Of a stretch of DNA of 64,000 nt, positions 20,026 through 28,375 are shown piece after piece. The DNA is from Pseudomonas sp. ZH-FAD. GTDB lineage: Bacteria; Pseudomonadota; Gammaproteobacteria; Pseudomonadales; Pseudomonadaceae. The notes beneath the pieces are model-generated. The model was not told the origin of the DNA. It was given only the letters and a program-made list of their open reading frames with translations, and made no database searches. Each line of letters opens with the position of its first letter. Positions within the stretch are counted from its first letter, which is position 1. Both the position numbers and the translations under genes were made by a program. The DNA lies in contig NZ_PGLR01000012.1 of assembly GCF_002803095.1 (NCBI RefSeq), forward strand, positions 62,001-126,000, in the 5' to 3' direction.

Positions 20026-20796
20026 TCAGGAATAGCGCACCAGGTGATGCGGGTAGTCACCTACCCGTGCGCCTACCACCATCTCGCTGACCCAATCGAT
20101 CAGGATGCGCGTATAGGCTTGCTGGTGACGGTCCTCGCTGAGCCCGTGGTCGGCACCGGCCATGGTGCGATGGCTCAGCGAGTGCGCCTTGTCGAAGGCA
20201 TTGCGGTAGCTCATCAGCGTGGTGTGCGGGACGAAGTCGTCATGCTCGGACTCCACCAGCAGCACGTCGCCGCGAAACTCAGAGCAGGCGCCGAGCGCCA
20301 GATTGTCCTGCGCGCGCAGCGGCGTGCGGCGGTACTCGGCCAGCCGTGCAGCGTCCAGTTGGCGCTTGGGCAACTGCCATTGCTCGTCCCAGTACAGCGC
20401 CGGCACGCGCAGGGCCAGCCAGCGCACCGGGCGCCGCACGCTGAGCAGGGTGGCCAGGTAGCCGCCGTAGCTGGTGCCGATCACCGCGATGCATTCGGGG
20501 TCGACCGCTTCGTGCGCGGCCAACAGGTCGTAGGCGGCGAGAATGTCGCTCAGGTTGTCTTCGCGCGATACGCGCTCCTGCGCCTCGACGTTGCGTTCGT
20601 GCCCGCGCAGGTCGAAGGTCAGGCACACGCAGCCCAGCCCGGCGATACCACGGGCGCGGGCCAGGTCGCGTTGCTGGCTGCCGCCCCAACCGTGCACGAA
20701 AAGCACGCCGGGGACCTTGTTCGGTGGGGTCAGCAGGGTGCCGGCGATATGCTGGTCACCCACCAGAATGTCCAGGCTCTGGCTGCAGGCACTCAT
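20026..20796 (-). CDS. Alpha/beta hydrolase
   Basis: A 256-residue hydrolase of the alpha/beta fold. HGWGG (35-39) forms the oxyanion loop, GTSYGG (107-112) carries the nucleophile Ser109, and the acid and base of the triad can be assigned to the SEHDDFVPH region and GADHGLS. The dienelactone-hydrolase-like arrangement suggests esterase or peptidase activity on a small substrate, which cannot be named. The ATG overlaps the DUF3182 stop by four bases, and the gene is the last of three coupled genes. No signal peptide is seen, so it is cytoplasmic. Confidence 0.8.
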   Translation of the reverse strand: MSACSQSLDILVGDQHIAGTLLTPPNKVPGVLFVHGWGGSQQRDLARARGIAGLGCVCLTFDLRGHERNVEAQERVSREDNLSDILAAYDLLAAHEAVDPECIAVIGTSYGGYLATLLSVRRPVRWLALRVPALYWDEQWQLPKRQLDAARLAEYRRTPLRAQDNLALGACSEFRGDVLLVESEHDDFVPHTTLMSYRNAFDKAHSLSHRTMAGADHGLSEDRHQQAYTRILIDWVSEMVVGARVGDYPHHLVRYS

Positions 20797-21884
20797 AACG
20801 GCCCCACCTTTACGTATTTGGCCAGCGGGCCGTCCTCACTGTCCTGACCTTGATACAGGCAAATGGAGCCTGGCGGCGGCGGTACATCCTGATAGAACTC
20901 ATGGGTCGAAGCCTGCAGCGTTTGCAGCTGCGGGTCCTTGATGAACGCTTCCAGGGCGAAGATTTCCGCCGCGCTGGCTCCGCCGACGCGCCAGGATTGC
21001 TCGAGTACGCCACTGCGCGACTGGCCTCGCGCGTTCAGCCCTTGTGCCACGTCGTAATTGCGCCGTGATGCCTGGATGGAGGGATAGACCTCCAGCGCCG
21101 CCAGTTCGAAGATGCGCGCCTGTTGCACGGCCAGGCGCACGGCGCGCGGCAGATCGAGGGTCATCAAGGCCAGGTAGTCGCCGCGCACCAGCGTCAGGCG
21201 CGAGCCGCCGTAGACCTGATTGCCGTGACCGTCGTCAGTCAGTTGCTGGGTACCGTGATAACTGAGGGTGACGCCTGCCACGCGAATCTGGCCGACGCTG
21301 TAGGTATCGGGCTGCTGCAGGTCTTCCTCCAGCACCAGGCCCTGCTGCCGCACACATTGTTCATCGAGCGCCGCCAGCGCGCTTTCCAGCTCAGGATGGG
21401 AGCGCACCACCTGCTGGCCTCGGCCGCCGGTGCCAGCAACCGGCTTCAGGCGAATCGGCCCGTCGCGCAACAGGCGTTTACCGGCTTCGGTAGCGTCCTG
21501 CAGAGCAAAGACGCTGAAGCCCTGCAGGGTGACGCTTTCGACCTGCCGGGCGAAACGCTCGGACCAACCCACAGGCAAGTGGCGCGGTGCGTCGAGGGCA
21601 GGGTGACTGATGGCCTTGGTGGCCAGAAAGGCATGCTCGACCTGGCCGCCAAAGAAATCGTCCGGCCCGTCGATACCCAGCGAGCCGACATCGCCGACCA
21701 GGGTGTCCTCAGGCAGGTAATAGTGGCGTCCGCGAATCTGCGTGCCCGGCTGACAAGGGCCGAGGAAGGGGCAACCGAGCAGGTCGGCGAGTTTTTCGCC
21801 GAGCTGGCGTTGCACCATGCGCTCATGGGCCATGTGCTGAGCGGTGCCAGGTAGCAGAAGCAGGCCTTGGTAAGCGCCCATCAT
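20793..21884 (-). CDS. DUF3182-family protein, ATP-grasp-like
   Basis: A 363-residue protein of the DUF3182 family. It shows LKPVAGTGGRGQ (about 145-156), which resembles an ATP-grasp phosphate-binding glycine loop, and VLEEDLQQP, which resembles the hinge and metal-binding Glu region. This suggests ligase-type chemistry, but no member is characterised that I know. The start ATGATG overlaps the preceding stop (ATGA), and the stop overlaps the hydrolase ATG, so the three are one translational unit. An alternative start is the second Met, two bases of overlap apart. Function unknown; ATP-grasp membership is inference from the motif. Confidence 0.7.
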   Translation of the reverse strand: MMGAYQGLLLLPGTAQHMAHERMVQRQLGEKLADLLGCPFLGPCQPGTQIRGRHYYLPEDTLVGDVGSLGIDGPDDFFGGQVEHAFLATKAISHPALDAPRHLPVGWSERFARQVESVTLQGFSVFALQDATEAGKRLLRDGPIRLKPVAGTGGRGQQVVRSHPELESALAALDEQCVRQQGLVLEEDLQQPDTYSVGQIRVAGVTLSYHGTQQLTDDGHGNQVYGGSRLTLVRGDYLALMTLDLPRAVRLAVQQARIFELAALEVYPSIQASRRNYDVAQGLNARGQSRSGVLEQSWRVGGASAAEIFALEAFIKDPQLQTLQASTHEFYQDVPPPPGSICLYQGQDSEDGPLAKYVKVGPL

Positions 21885-22309
21885 CGATCCCGCCAGGTGC
21901 CGCCGGCACTTTCACAGTCGATGCGTACCTGCTTGAGGTCGCCCGCCTGATAATAGTGAGTGACCACCTTGGCATCGTTGGGCACGGCTGGGCGCGGCTC
22001 GCCCTGATCGTCGTCGCCGGAGCGGTAGTTGGCCAGGGTTTCCTGGGTCAGTGCGGCTTCGCATGTGCCCAGCTTGGCCTCGGCGCAACTGGCTACCTTG
22101 CGTTGATCGGTGTTGAGCATGTCATCGGATTCGTTATGGCACGACCAGTCGATGGCACCCTCGTCCATGCCGGTGAATTCGTAACAGAACTCCTGCGCGA
22201 CCTCGGCAATGGCATCGCTGGAAGTCCGGGCGCTGACGTAGCAGGCTTCCGCCAGTGCGTCGCCGGCTGCCAGCGCGCCGACCAGAAGGCCGGGAATGAT
22301 GGCTCGCAT
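21881..22309 (-). CDS. Secreted protein of unknown function (first of the DUF3182 trio)
   Basis: A 142-residue protein with an N-terminal signal peptide: MRAIIPGLLVGALAAGDA followed by a cleavage site near LAEA, giving a periplasmic mature form. The rest is polar with six Cys (ACYV, FCYE, SCHN, SCAE, TCEA, DCES), enough for three disulfides. GAGGAGAAAATC lies just upstream of the chosen ATG; a further in-frame ATG 27 bp upstream has no good site. The stop overlaps DUF3182, so secreted protein and cytoplasmic enzymes are made together. No family recognised. An AlgU-like promoter with a full GAACTT -35 lies 30 bp upstream. Confidence 0.7.
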   Translation of the reverse strand: MRAIIPGLLVGALAAGDALAEACYVSARTSSDAIAEVAQEFCYEFTGMDEGAIDWSCHNESDDMLNTDQRKVASCAEAKLGTCEAALTQETLANYRSGDDDQGEPRPAVPNDAKVVTHYYQAGDLKQVRIDCESAGGTWRDR

Positions 22310-22340
22310 GATTTTCTCCTCGACAATGGCGTTCATCAGT

Positions 22341-22368
22341 TGTGAGGGGAGCCGCCAAGTCGAAGTTC
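22341..22368 (-). promoter_or_regulatory. AlgU-like promoter candidate for the DUF3182 operon
   Basis: On the minus strand GAACTT (22368-22363) and TCACA (22345-22341) are 17 bp apart, with the start predicted about 26 bp before the ATG at 22309. This is one of the better matches of the window. Confidence 0.5.
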
Positions 22369-22446
22369 AGGCTTTTTGATCAGAGGGGGCAAAGGGCAGA
22401 AAAACCCTGAACTCATCGCCGTTGCGAAGGCCACAAAGAAAAAGCC

Positions 22447-22473
22447 GAACCCATCGCTTCGGCTGCAATCGAC
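22447..22473 (+). promoter_or_regulatory. AlgU-like promoter candidate for glgP
   Basis: GAACCC and TCGAC with a 16-bp spacer, about 25 bp upstream of the glgP ATG. With the site at 22341-22368 it would form a divergent pair. The -10 match is modest. Confidence 0.3.
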
Positions 22474-22497
22474 GCGACACGCGCGTGAGGGGACGAT

Positions 22498-24963
22498 ATG
22501 AGCGAATCGCACAGCGAGGCCGAGAGTGCCGTAGCCCAGTTCAAGGCGGCCATCCTGGCCAAGCTGCGCTACGCCGTGGGCAAGGACCCGAGTACCGCCT
22601 TCGATCACGACTGGTTCGAGGCGCTGGCGCTGGCCACGCGCGACCATATGATCGACCGCTGGGAAGAGTCATCCGCCCAGGTCGAGCGTCAGGGCGCCAA
22701 ACGTGTCTATTACCTGTCCCTGGAATTTCTGATCGGCCGTTTGCTGGTGGATAACCTGAGCAACCTTGGCTTGCTCGATGTGGCGCGCCAGGCCATGGCC
22801 GAACTCGGTGTCGAGCTCGAACGCATCCGTGAGGTCGAACCCGATGCAGCCCTTGGCAATGGCGGGCTAGGGCGTCTGGCCGCCTGTTTCATGGAGAGCA
22901 TGGCGACCCTGCGCCTGGCCGCACATGGTTACGGCATCCGCTACGAGCATGGCCTGTTCCGCCAGGCGATCGTCGACGGCTGGCAGGCCGAGCAGACCGA
23001 GACCTGGCTGGATTTCGGCAACCCCTGGGAGTTCGAACGGCCTGAGGTGGCGTACCGCATCGGCTTCGGCGGTGGTGTGGAAACCCTGGACGACGGCACA
23101 GGCGGCACACGCCAGCATTGGCATCCGCAGGAGAGGGTACGTGCCATCGCCTATGACACGCCGGTGGTGGGCTGGCGCGGCGCCTCGGTCAATACCCTGC
23201 GGCTGTGGCGTGCGCGCGCCGAGGAAAACCTGCAGCTGGACCGCTTCAATGCCGGCGATCACTTCGGCGCAGTGGCCGGCGAGGTGCGTGCCGAAAGCAT
23301 TTCGCGGGTGCTCTATCCCGCCGACGATACCGAGGCCGGCCAGGAGCTGCGTCTGCGCCAGGAGTATTTTCTGGTTTCCGCGTCGCTACAGGATCTGCTC
23401 GAGCGTCATCTGCGTCTGCATGACGGTCTGCAGTGCCTGCCACAGCAGGTGGCGATCCAGCTCAACGACACCCACCCGGCTATCGCCGTGGTCGAGCTGA
23501 TGCGCCTGCTGGTGGACGAGCATCGCATGCCCTGGGCGCAAGCCTGGCAACTGACGGTCGCCACCACCTCCTACACCAACCACACGCTGCTGCCTGAAGC
23601 GCTGGAGTCCTGGCCGGTAGCGCTGATGGAACGTCTGCTGCCGCGGCATTTGCAGATCATCTACCTGATCAACGCCGAGCATATCGATGCGCTGCGTGCC
23701 AAGGACATCCACGACTTTCGCCTGCTGCGCGCGGTATCGCTGATCGAGGAGGACCACGGCCGCCGCGTGCGCATGGGCAACCTGGCGTTTCTCGGCGCAC
23801 ACAGCATCAACGGCGTTTCCGCGCTGCATACGCGGCTGATGCGCGACACGGTGTTTCGCGATCTGCACCGGCTGTACCCAGACCGGGTGAACAACAAGAC
23901 CAATGGCGTGACCTTCCGCCGCTGGCTGTTTCAGGTCAATCCGGGGCTGACGCATCTGCTGGTCGACGCGCTGGGCGAGCAGGTTCTGCATCGCCCCGAG
24001 GATCATCTGCAGGCGCTGGAACCCTTCGCCGAGCGCCAGGATTTCCGCGACGAATATGCGCTCTGCCGCCAGCGCAACAAGGAGCTGCTGGCCGAGCGGG
24101 TCAGGCACGTGCTGGGGATCAGCCTCGACACCACGGCCATCTTCGATGTGCACGTCAAACGCATCCATGAATACAAGCGTCAGTTGCTCAACCTGCTGCA
24201 TACCGTGGCGCTGTACCAGGCCATCCGCAACGATCCGACCACCGACTGGGTACCGCGGGTGAAGATCTTCGCCGGCAAGGCGGCGGCCAGTTATCGCCAG
24301 GCCAAGCTGATCATCAAGCTGGCCAACGACATCAGCCGCACCATCAATGGTGACCCGACCGTACGCGGGCTGCTCAAGGTGGTATTCATCCCCAATTACA
24401 ACGTCAGCCTGGCCGAAACCATCATTCCCGCCGCCGACCTTTCCGAGCAGATCTCCACCGCTGGGCTGGAAGCTTCCGGCACCAGCAATATGAAGTTCGC
24501 CCTCAATGGCGCGTTGACCATCGGCACGCTGGACGGCGCCAACGTGGAAATGTGCGAGCGGGTCGGCGAAGACCACATGTTCATCTTCGGCATGACCGCC
24601 CAGCAGGTTGCCGCCCGGCAGCGCCAGGGCCTGGAAATGAGCGATGTGGTGGCGGATTCAGAACGTCTGGAGGCCGCCCTTGGCGCCATTCGCGGCGGGG
24701 TGTTTTCGCCGGACGATCCAGCGCGCTACGTGGGGTTGGTGGATGCGTTGCTATACGAGGACCGCTTCATGGTCTGCGCTGACTTCGATGCCTACTGGAA
24801 GGCGCAGCGCCAGGTCGATCAACGCTGGCAGCGGCCCGAGCAATGGTGGCGTTCGGCGGTGTTGAATACCGCGCGGATGGGCTGGTTCTCCTCCGATCGC
24901 ACCATCGCCGAATACGCCCGTGATATCTGGCAGGTCCCTCTGCCATCGCGCGAAGGGGAGTGA
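22498..24963 (+). CDS. glgP: Glycogen (alpha-glucan) phosphorylase
   Basis: Releases glucose-1-phosphate from the non-reducing ends of alpha-glucan. The 821-residue product has the family segments GNGGLGRLAACFMESMATL (about 121-139), LNDTHPAIAVVE (about 322), RIHEYKRQLLN and the pyridoxal-phosphate lysine motif ASGTSNMKFALNGALT (Lys near 664). Length is normal (about 815 residues). It stands outside the glgX-treY cluster, facing away from DUF3182, with its own likely promoter, so breakdown may be controlled apart from synthesis. It is followed by a palindromic terminator-like element. Confidence 0.95.
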   Translation: MSESHSEAESAVAQFKAAILAKLRYAVGKDPSTAFDHDWFEALALATRDHMIDRWEESSAQVERQGAKRVYYLSLEFLIGRLLVDNLSNLGLLDVARQAMAELGVELERIREVEPDAALGNGGLGRLAACFMESMATLRLAAHGYGIRYEHGLFRQAIVDGWQAEQTETWLDFGNPWEFERPEVAYRIGFGGGVETLDDGTGGTRQHWHPQERVRAIAYDTPVVGWRGASVNTLRLWRARAEENLQLDRFNAGDHFGAVAGEVRAESISRVLYPADDTEAGQELRLRQEYFLVSASLQDLLERHLRLHDGLQCLPQQVAIQLNDTHPAIAVVELMRLLVDEHRMPWAQAWQLTVATTSYTNHTLLPEALESWPVALMERLLPRHLQIIYLINAEHIDALRAKDIHDFRLLRAVSLIEEDHGRRVRMGNLAFLGAHSINGVSALHTRLMRDTVFRDLHRLYPDRVNNKTNGVTFRRWLFQVNPGLTHLLVDALGEQVLHRPEDHLQALEPFAERQDFRDEYALCRQRNKELLAERVRHVLGISLDTTAIFDVHVKRIHEYKRQLLNLLHTVALYQAIRNDPTTDWVPRVKIFAGKAAASYRQAKLIIKLANDISRTINGDPTVRGLLKVVFIPNYNVSLAETIIPAADLSEQISTAGLEASGTSNMKFALNGALTIGTLDGANVEMCERVGEDHMFIFGMTAQQVAARQRQGLEMSDVVADSERLEAALGAIRGGVFSPDDPARYVGLVDALLYEDRFMVCADFDAYWKAQRQVDQRWQRPEQWWRSAVLNTARMGWFSSDRTIAEYARDIWQVPLPSREGE

Positions 24964-24974
24964 GCCCTTAGGGC

Positions 24975-25003
24975 CTGTACGAAAAGTCGCGCTTTTCGTA
25001 CAG
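24975..25003. repeat. Perfect 12-bp palindrome between convergent genes
   Basis: CTGTACGAAAAG is mirrored exactly by CTTTTCGTACAG around the loop TCGCG, and the flanks TAGG.../...CCTA add partial symmetry. There is no T run, so it may be a REP-like element rather than a rho-independent terminator. It sits between glgP and the next, minus-strand gene and could act in both directions. Confidence 0.6.
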
Positions 25004-25006
25004 AGC

Positions 25007-25228
25007 CTAGCGCTGCACGCGGTGTGCCGGCGTGCTGCCGCCTTTCTTCGGATGCAGGATGCGCGTGACCTGCACGTCGGTGAACTCGTTGGGCCACTCG
25101 AAGGTGTGCAGGGCGCTGAGATAGAAGCGCGCCTGGTGGGGCGTGAGCTGTTCGCGATCCGACTCGACTTCGACGCTGTGCGGCTGGTTGTGCAGGATGT
25201 AGCTGATCAGATGCAGTGGCTTGGCCAT
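25007..25228 (-). CDS. Small conserved hypothetical protein
   Basis: A 73-residue, mostly polar protein (ISYILHNQPHSVEVESDREQ, then EFTDVQVTRILHPKKGG) with no signal peptide or membrane segment. I do not recognise the family. GGAGGCATATC stands directly before the ATG, supporting translation. An AlgU-like motif with an 18-bp spacer (GAACTC at 25289-25284, TCTAT at 25265-25261) lies upstream. The coding signal, strong site and placement between glgP and the ybhN-clsB operon argue that it is real. Confidence 0.55.
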   Translation of the reverse strand: MAKPLHLISYILHNQPHSVEVESDREQLTPHQARFYLSALHTFEWPNEFTDVQVTRILHPKKGGSTPAHRVQR

Positions 25229-25400
25229 GATATGCCTCCGGTTTTGCTGAATGATGTGAGATAGACCTGCGTAGCGCGCTCGTGAGTTCCCGCCATCCGC
25301 CGGGTGGTTGCCCGTAGCGGTGCGCTGCGCGCACCGGCCCCGATGTCTTGCGCAGCCGGTGCCCATGGCGCACCCCGCGTCAGTAGGTTGTTTGGCCTGG

Positions 25401-26375
25401 TTAGCCGGGCTGGGTCTCGACACCTTGTTCGCCACGCTTGCGCAGCGTTTTCGCACGCTTTTCCAGTACCAGGTAGGTAGCGCTGGCCAGCAGCAGCGGC
25501 AGCAGGTAATAGAGCACGCGATAGGCGAGCAGGGCGGCGATCAGACTGGCCTGGCTGTATTGATGCTGCAGCAGGGCGAGAAACACCGCCTCGAGCACGC
25601 CCAGCCCGGCGGGTATGTGCGCCACCACCGCCGCCATGCAGCTGATCAGCAGCACCCCGAGCACCGAGGTGTAGGCGGCGCCTTCCGGCAATAGCCAGTA
25701 GATCAGGGCAGCCATCAGCGACCAGTTACTCGCGCCCAGGACTATCTGCATCACCGCCATGCGTAACGAAGGCAGGGTGATCGAACGCTCGCGCAGGTGC
25801 CATACGCGCTGACGGGAAAAGGCACAGATACCGACATAGGCGCTGACCACACCCAACAGGGCAAAGCCCAGCAGCTGCAGCCCGGTCATGCCCAGCCCCC
25901 AGTTTTCCGGCAGTTGCACCAGGCGCAGGGAGAATATCACCCCAGCCAGCGCCATGTAGCCGGTCCAGTTGGTCAGCAGGCTGAGGCTGAGGATGCGCGT
26001 TACCGTCGAGGCGCTAAGGCCCAGGCGCATGTACAGGCGGTAGCGCATGGCCACACCGCCGATCCAGGTGGTGAAGTTCAGGTTGAAGGCGTAGCAGACC
26101 ATCGCCACCGGTAGGACCTGGCGTGCCGGCAGGTGATGGCGACTGTAATGGCGGCCCAGCAGGTCGTAACAGCCAAATACCAGATAGCTGGCGCAGGCGA
26201 TCAGCGCGCCCACCAGCAGGGTCTGCATGCTGTAATCACTGAGCGCCTGGCGTACTTCGCCCCAGTCCAGGTTGCGCGCCAGCATGTACAGCAGAGCTGG
26301 TACGGCCAGGAGAAAGAACAGGGTGAGTGCGCGTTTGCCCCAGCGCATCCAGGGGTTGTTGGGAGCGACATTCAT
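25401..26375 (-). CDS. ybhN: YbhN / lysylphosphatidylglycerol synthase transmembrane-domain family
   Basis: A 324-residue inner-membrane protein with about eight hydrophobic helices and no cytoplasmic catalytic domain. It matches the UPF0104 YbhN family, the membrane half of MprF. The start is the ATG after the clsB stop overlap (ATGA, 26372-26375). The E. coli order ybhP-clsB-ybhN is conserved here, which is the best support for the name. The family is thought to act in lipid handling or flipping, an inference. It is the last gene of the dehydrogenase-ybhP-clsB-ybhN operon. Confidence 0.85.
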   Translation of the reverse strand: MNVAPNNPWMRWGKRALTLFFLLAVPALLYMLARNLDWGEVRQALSDYSMQTLLVGALIACASYLVFGCYDLLGRHYSRHHLPARQVLPVAMVCYAFNLNFTTWIGGVAMRYRLYMRLGLSASTVTRILSLSLLTNWTGYMALAGVIFSLRLVQLPENWGLGMTGLQLLGFALLGVVSAYVGICAFSRQRVWHLRERSITLPSLRMAVMQIVLGASNWSLMAALIYWLLPEGAAYTSVLGVLLISCMAAVVAHIPAGLGVLEAVFLALLQHQYSQASLIAALLAYRVLYYLLPLLLASATYLVLEKRAKTLRKRGEQGVETQPG

Positions 26376-27574
26376 CCAGTCTTTTCCTCTTCGTAACCGC
26401 GGGCCTTGTCGATTGGCTCCAGCGGCTTCAGGTTCTTGCGGTGCGCCGGCAGCCAGCCGGCGATGGCGGGGAAGCGGCGCAGAAAGTGAAAGCACAGGAA
26501 CACCAGCGGTGCGCGCCACCAGTAGCCGCGAATCACCCGCTCCAGTTCGATGCGCTTGCAGTGTTCGCTAGAAAGCGCGAGCAGGTGCTCATGCAGGTAG
26601 TGGTTGAAGGTCCGGTCACGGATCACCAGATTGGCCTCCAGATTCAATGCCAGGCTCAGTGGGTCGAGGTTGCTCGAACCGACCGTGGACCATTCGTCAT
26701 CCACCAGCGCCACCTTGCCGTGCAGCGGGCGCTGGCAGTATTCGTAGATCACCACACCGTGGCGCAGCAGGTAGTTGTAGAGCAGGCGGGAAAAGGCCTG
26801 GACCCAGCGCATGTCCGGTTGGCCCTGCAGGATCAGGGTCACCTGCACGCCGCGTTCCGCCGCGTTGCGCAAGGCGCGCAGCACACGGTAGCCGGGGAAG
26901 AAATAGGCGTTGGCGATCACCAGGTGCTTGCGCGCCGATTCGAAGGCGCGCAGGTGTTCGTCTTCGATATCGGTGGTGTGGCGCTCGTTGTCGCGCTCCA
27001 GCAGCATCACCCGCGCATCGCCCACCGGCTCTCTGGAGGGCTGCGCCGGGCTCGGCTCGCTGAACGCCGGGCGTAGCAGGCGCAGCATGGCCACGTGCAG
27101 GTCGCTGACGATCGGGCCGCTCACCTCGACGGCATAGTCCTGCTTGGCCATCTCGCCGAAGTCGCCGAGGTGATCGGCCGAATAGTTGATGCCGCCGACA
27201 AAGGCGCACTGGCCGTCGATCACCACCAGCTTGCGATGAAGGCGGCGGAACAGGTTGGTACGCATGCCAAAGCGCCGTGGGCTGGGATCGAAGACATGGA
27301 TCTTTACCCCCTCGCGGGTCAGCGCTGCGACGTACTCATGCTGCAGGTCGGCGGTGCCGTAGCCGTCCACGGCGATGACCACGCGCACGCCACGCCGCGC
27401 GGCCTCGATCAGCACCTGTTGCAGTTCGAGGCCGACCTTGTCCTCACGAATGATGAAGGTTTCCAGCAGCACTTCGATGCGCGCCGCGCGAATGCATTCG
27501 AACACCCGCGGGTAATAGTCTTCGCCATTGATCAGCAGGCGCAGCTGGTTGCCGTCCCGCCATATGCCGCTCAC
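26372..27574 (-). CDS. clsB: Cardiolipin synthase B
   Basis: A 400-residue phospholipase-D-superfamily enzyme that condenses phosphatidylglycerol to cardiolipin at the inner membrane. Two HKD motifs are present: HRKLVVIDG with GGIN, and HGKVALVDD with GSSN. The GTG start at 27574 overlaps the ybhP stop as GTGA, and upstream ATG choices would extend into ybhP; the GTG choice gives the usual ClsB length. ClsB in E. coli works with YmdB or YbhN-like partners. Cardiolipin rises under osmotic stress, which fits this island. Confidence 0.9.
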   Translation of the reverse strand: MSGIWRDGNQLRLLINGEDYYPRVFECIRAARIEVLLETFIIREDKVGLELQQVLIEAARRGVRVVIAVDGYGTADLQHEYVAALTREGVKIHVFDPSPRRFGMRTNLFRRLHRKLVVIDGQCAFVGGINYSADHLGDFGEMAKQDYAVEVSGPIVSDLHVAMLRLLRPAFSEPSPAQPSREPVGDARVMLLERDNERHTTDIEDEHLRAFESARKHLVIANAYFFPGYRVLRALRNAAERGVQVTLILQGQPDMRWVQAFSRLLYNYLLRHGVVIYEYCQRPLHGKVALVDDEWSTVGSSNLDPLSLALNLEANLVIRDRTFNHYLHEHLLALSSEHCKRIELERVIRGYWWRAPLVFLCFHFLRRFPAIAGWLPAHRKNLKPLEPIDKARGYEEEKTG

Positions 27575-28359
27575 AGGTGAATCTCCGCTGCCAGTGGCGC
27601 GTGGTCGGAGAGGTGCGACCAAGGCCGGGTGGACAACACCTGCGGCTCGTGTGCCGTGGCATTGCGGGTGTAGATGCGATCCAGGCGCAGCAGCGGCATG
27701 CGCGCCGGAAAACTGCGCGCAGGCTTGCCGAGACGATGCTCGAACGCCTCGCGCAGGCCATGCGGCACCAACAGATCGTCCGCGCGCAGACGCCAGTCGT
27801 TGAAATCGCCGGCGACGATTACCGGCGCACCGGGCTCGAAGGTCGCCAGCAAATCCAGCAACAAGCCCATCTGCTGACGACGATGCGCCTCACGCAAACC
27901 CAGGTGCACGCACACCGCATGCACGGCATCGTGCCCCGGCACGTCGAGACGGCAATGCAGCAGACCGCGTTGCTCGGTGCCGCTGACCGTCACGTCGAGG
28001 TTGTGATGTTCGAGAATGGGAAAGCGCGAGAGCAGGGCGTTGCCGTGGTGGCCGGCCGGGTAGACGGCATTGCGCCCGTAGGCGAACTGCGGCCACATGC
28101 TGTCGGCGAGAAATTCGTACTGCGGCACGCTGGGCCAGTCATGGAATCGCTTGGCGTGCAGGGCATGGTCGCCGAGCACCTCCTGCAGGAATACCAGATC
28201 GGACCCGGTGGCCTGCACGGCGCTGCGCAGCTCCGGCAGGATGAAACGACGGTTGAGAGCGGTGAAGCCCTTGTGCGTGTTGATCGTCAGCACGCGCAGG
28301 CGCTTGACCGGCGTCACGCGGTCGATGATCACCTCCGGTTTGGCGATGGTGTTGTTCAT
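27571..28359 (-). CDS. ybhP: YbhP-type endonuclease/exonuclease/phosphatase-family protein
   Basis: A 262-residue hydrolase of the EEP fold. Visible motifs are the Glu in LVFLQEV, VAGDFND and the C-terminal SDHAPLAAEI, which hold the metal and phosphate ligands. Members cleave phosphodiesters in nucleic acids or lipids; the substrate of YbhP is unknown. The start ATG MNNTIAKP is used; longer frames are poorly supported. It precedes clsB with a four-base overlap and follows the zinc dehydrogenase by 16 bp. Confidence 0.85.
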   Translation of the reverse strand: MNNTIAKPEVIIDRVTPVKRLRVLTINTHKGFTALNRRFILPELRSAVQATGSDLVFLQEVLGDHALHAKRFHDWPSVPQYEFLADSMWPQFAYGRNAVYPAGHHGNALLSRFPILEHHNLDVTVSGTEQRGLLHCRLDVPGHDAVHAVCVHLGLREAHRRQQMGLLLDLLATFEPGAPVIVAGDFNDWRLRADDLLVPHGLREAFEHRLGKPARSFPARMPLLRLDRIYTRNATAHEPQVLSTRPWSHLSDHAPLAAEIHL

Positions 28360-28375
28360 TTTCGGCCACGCTCGC

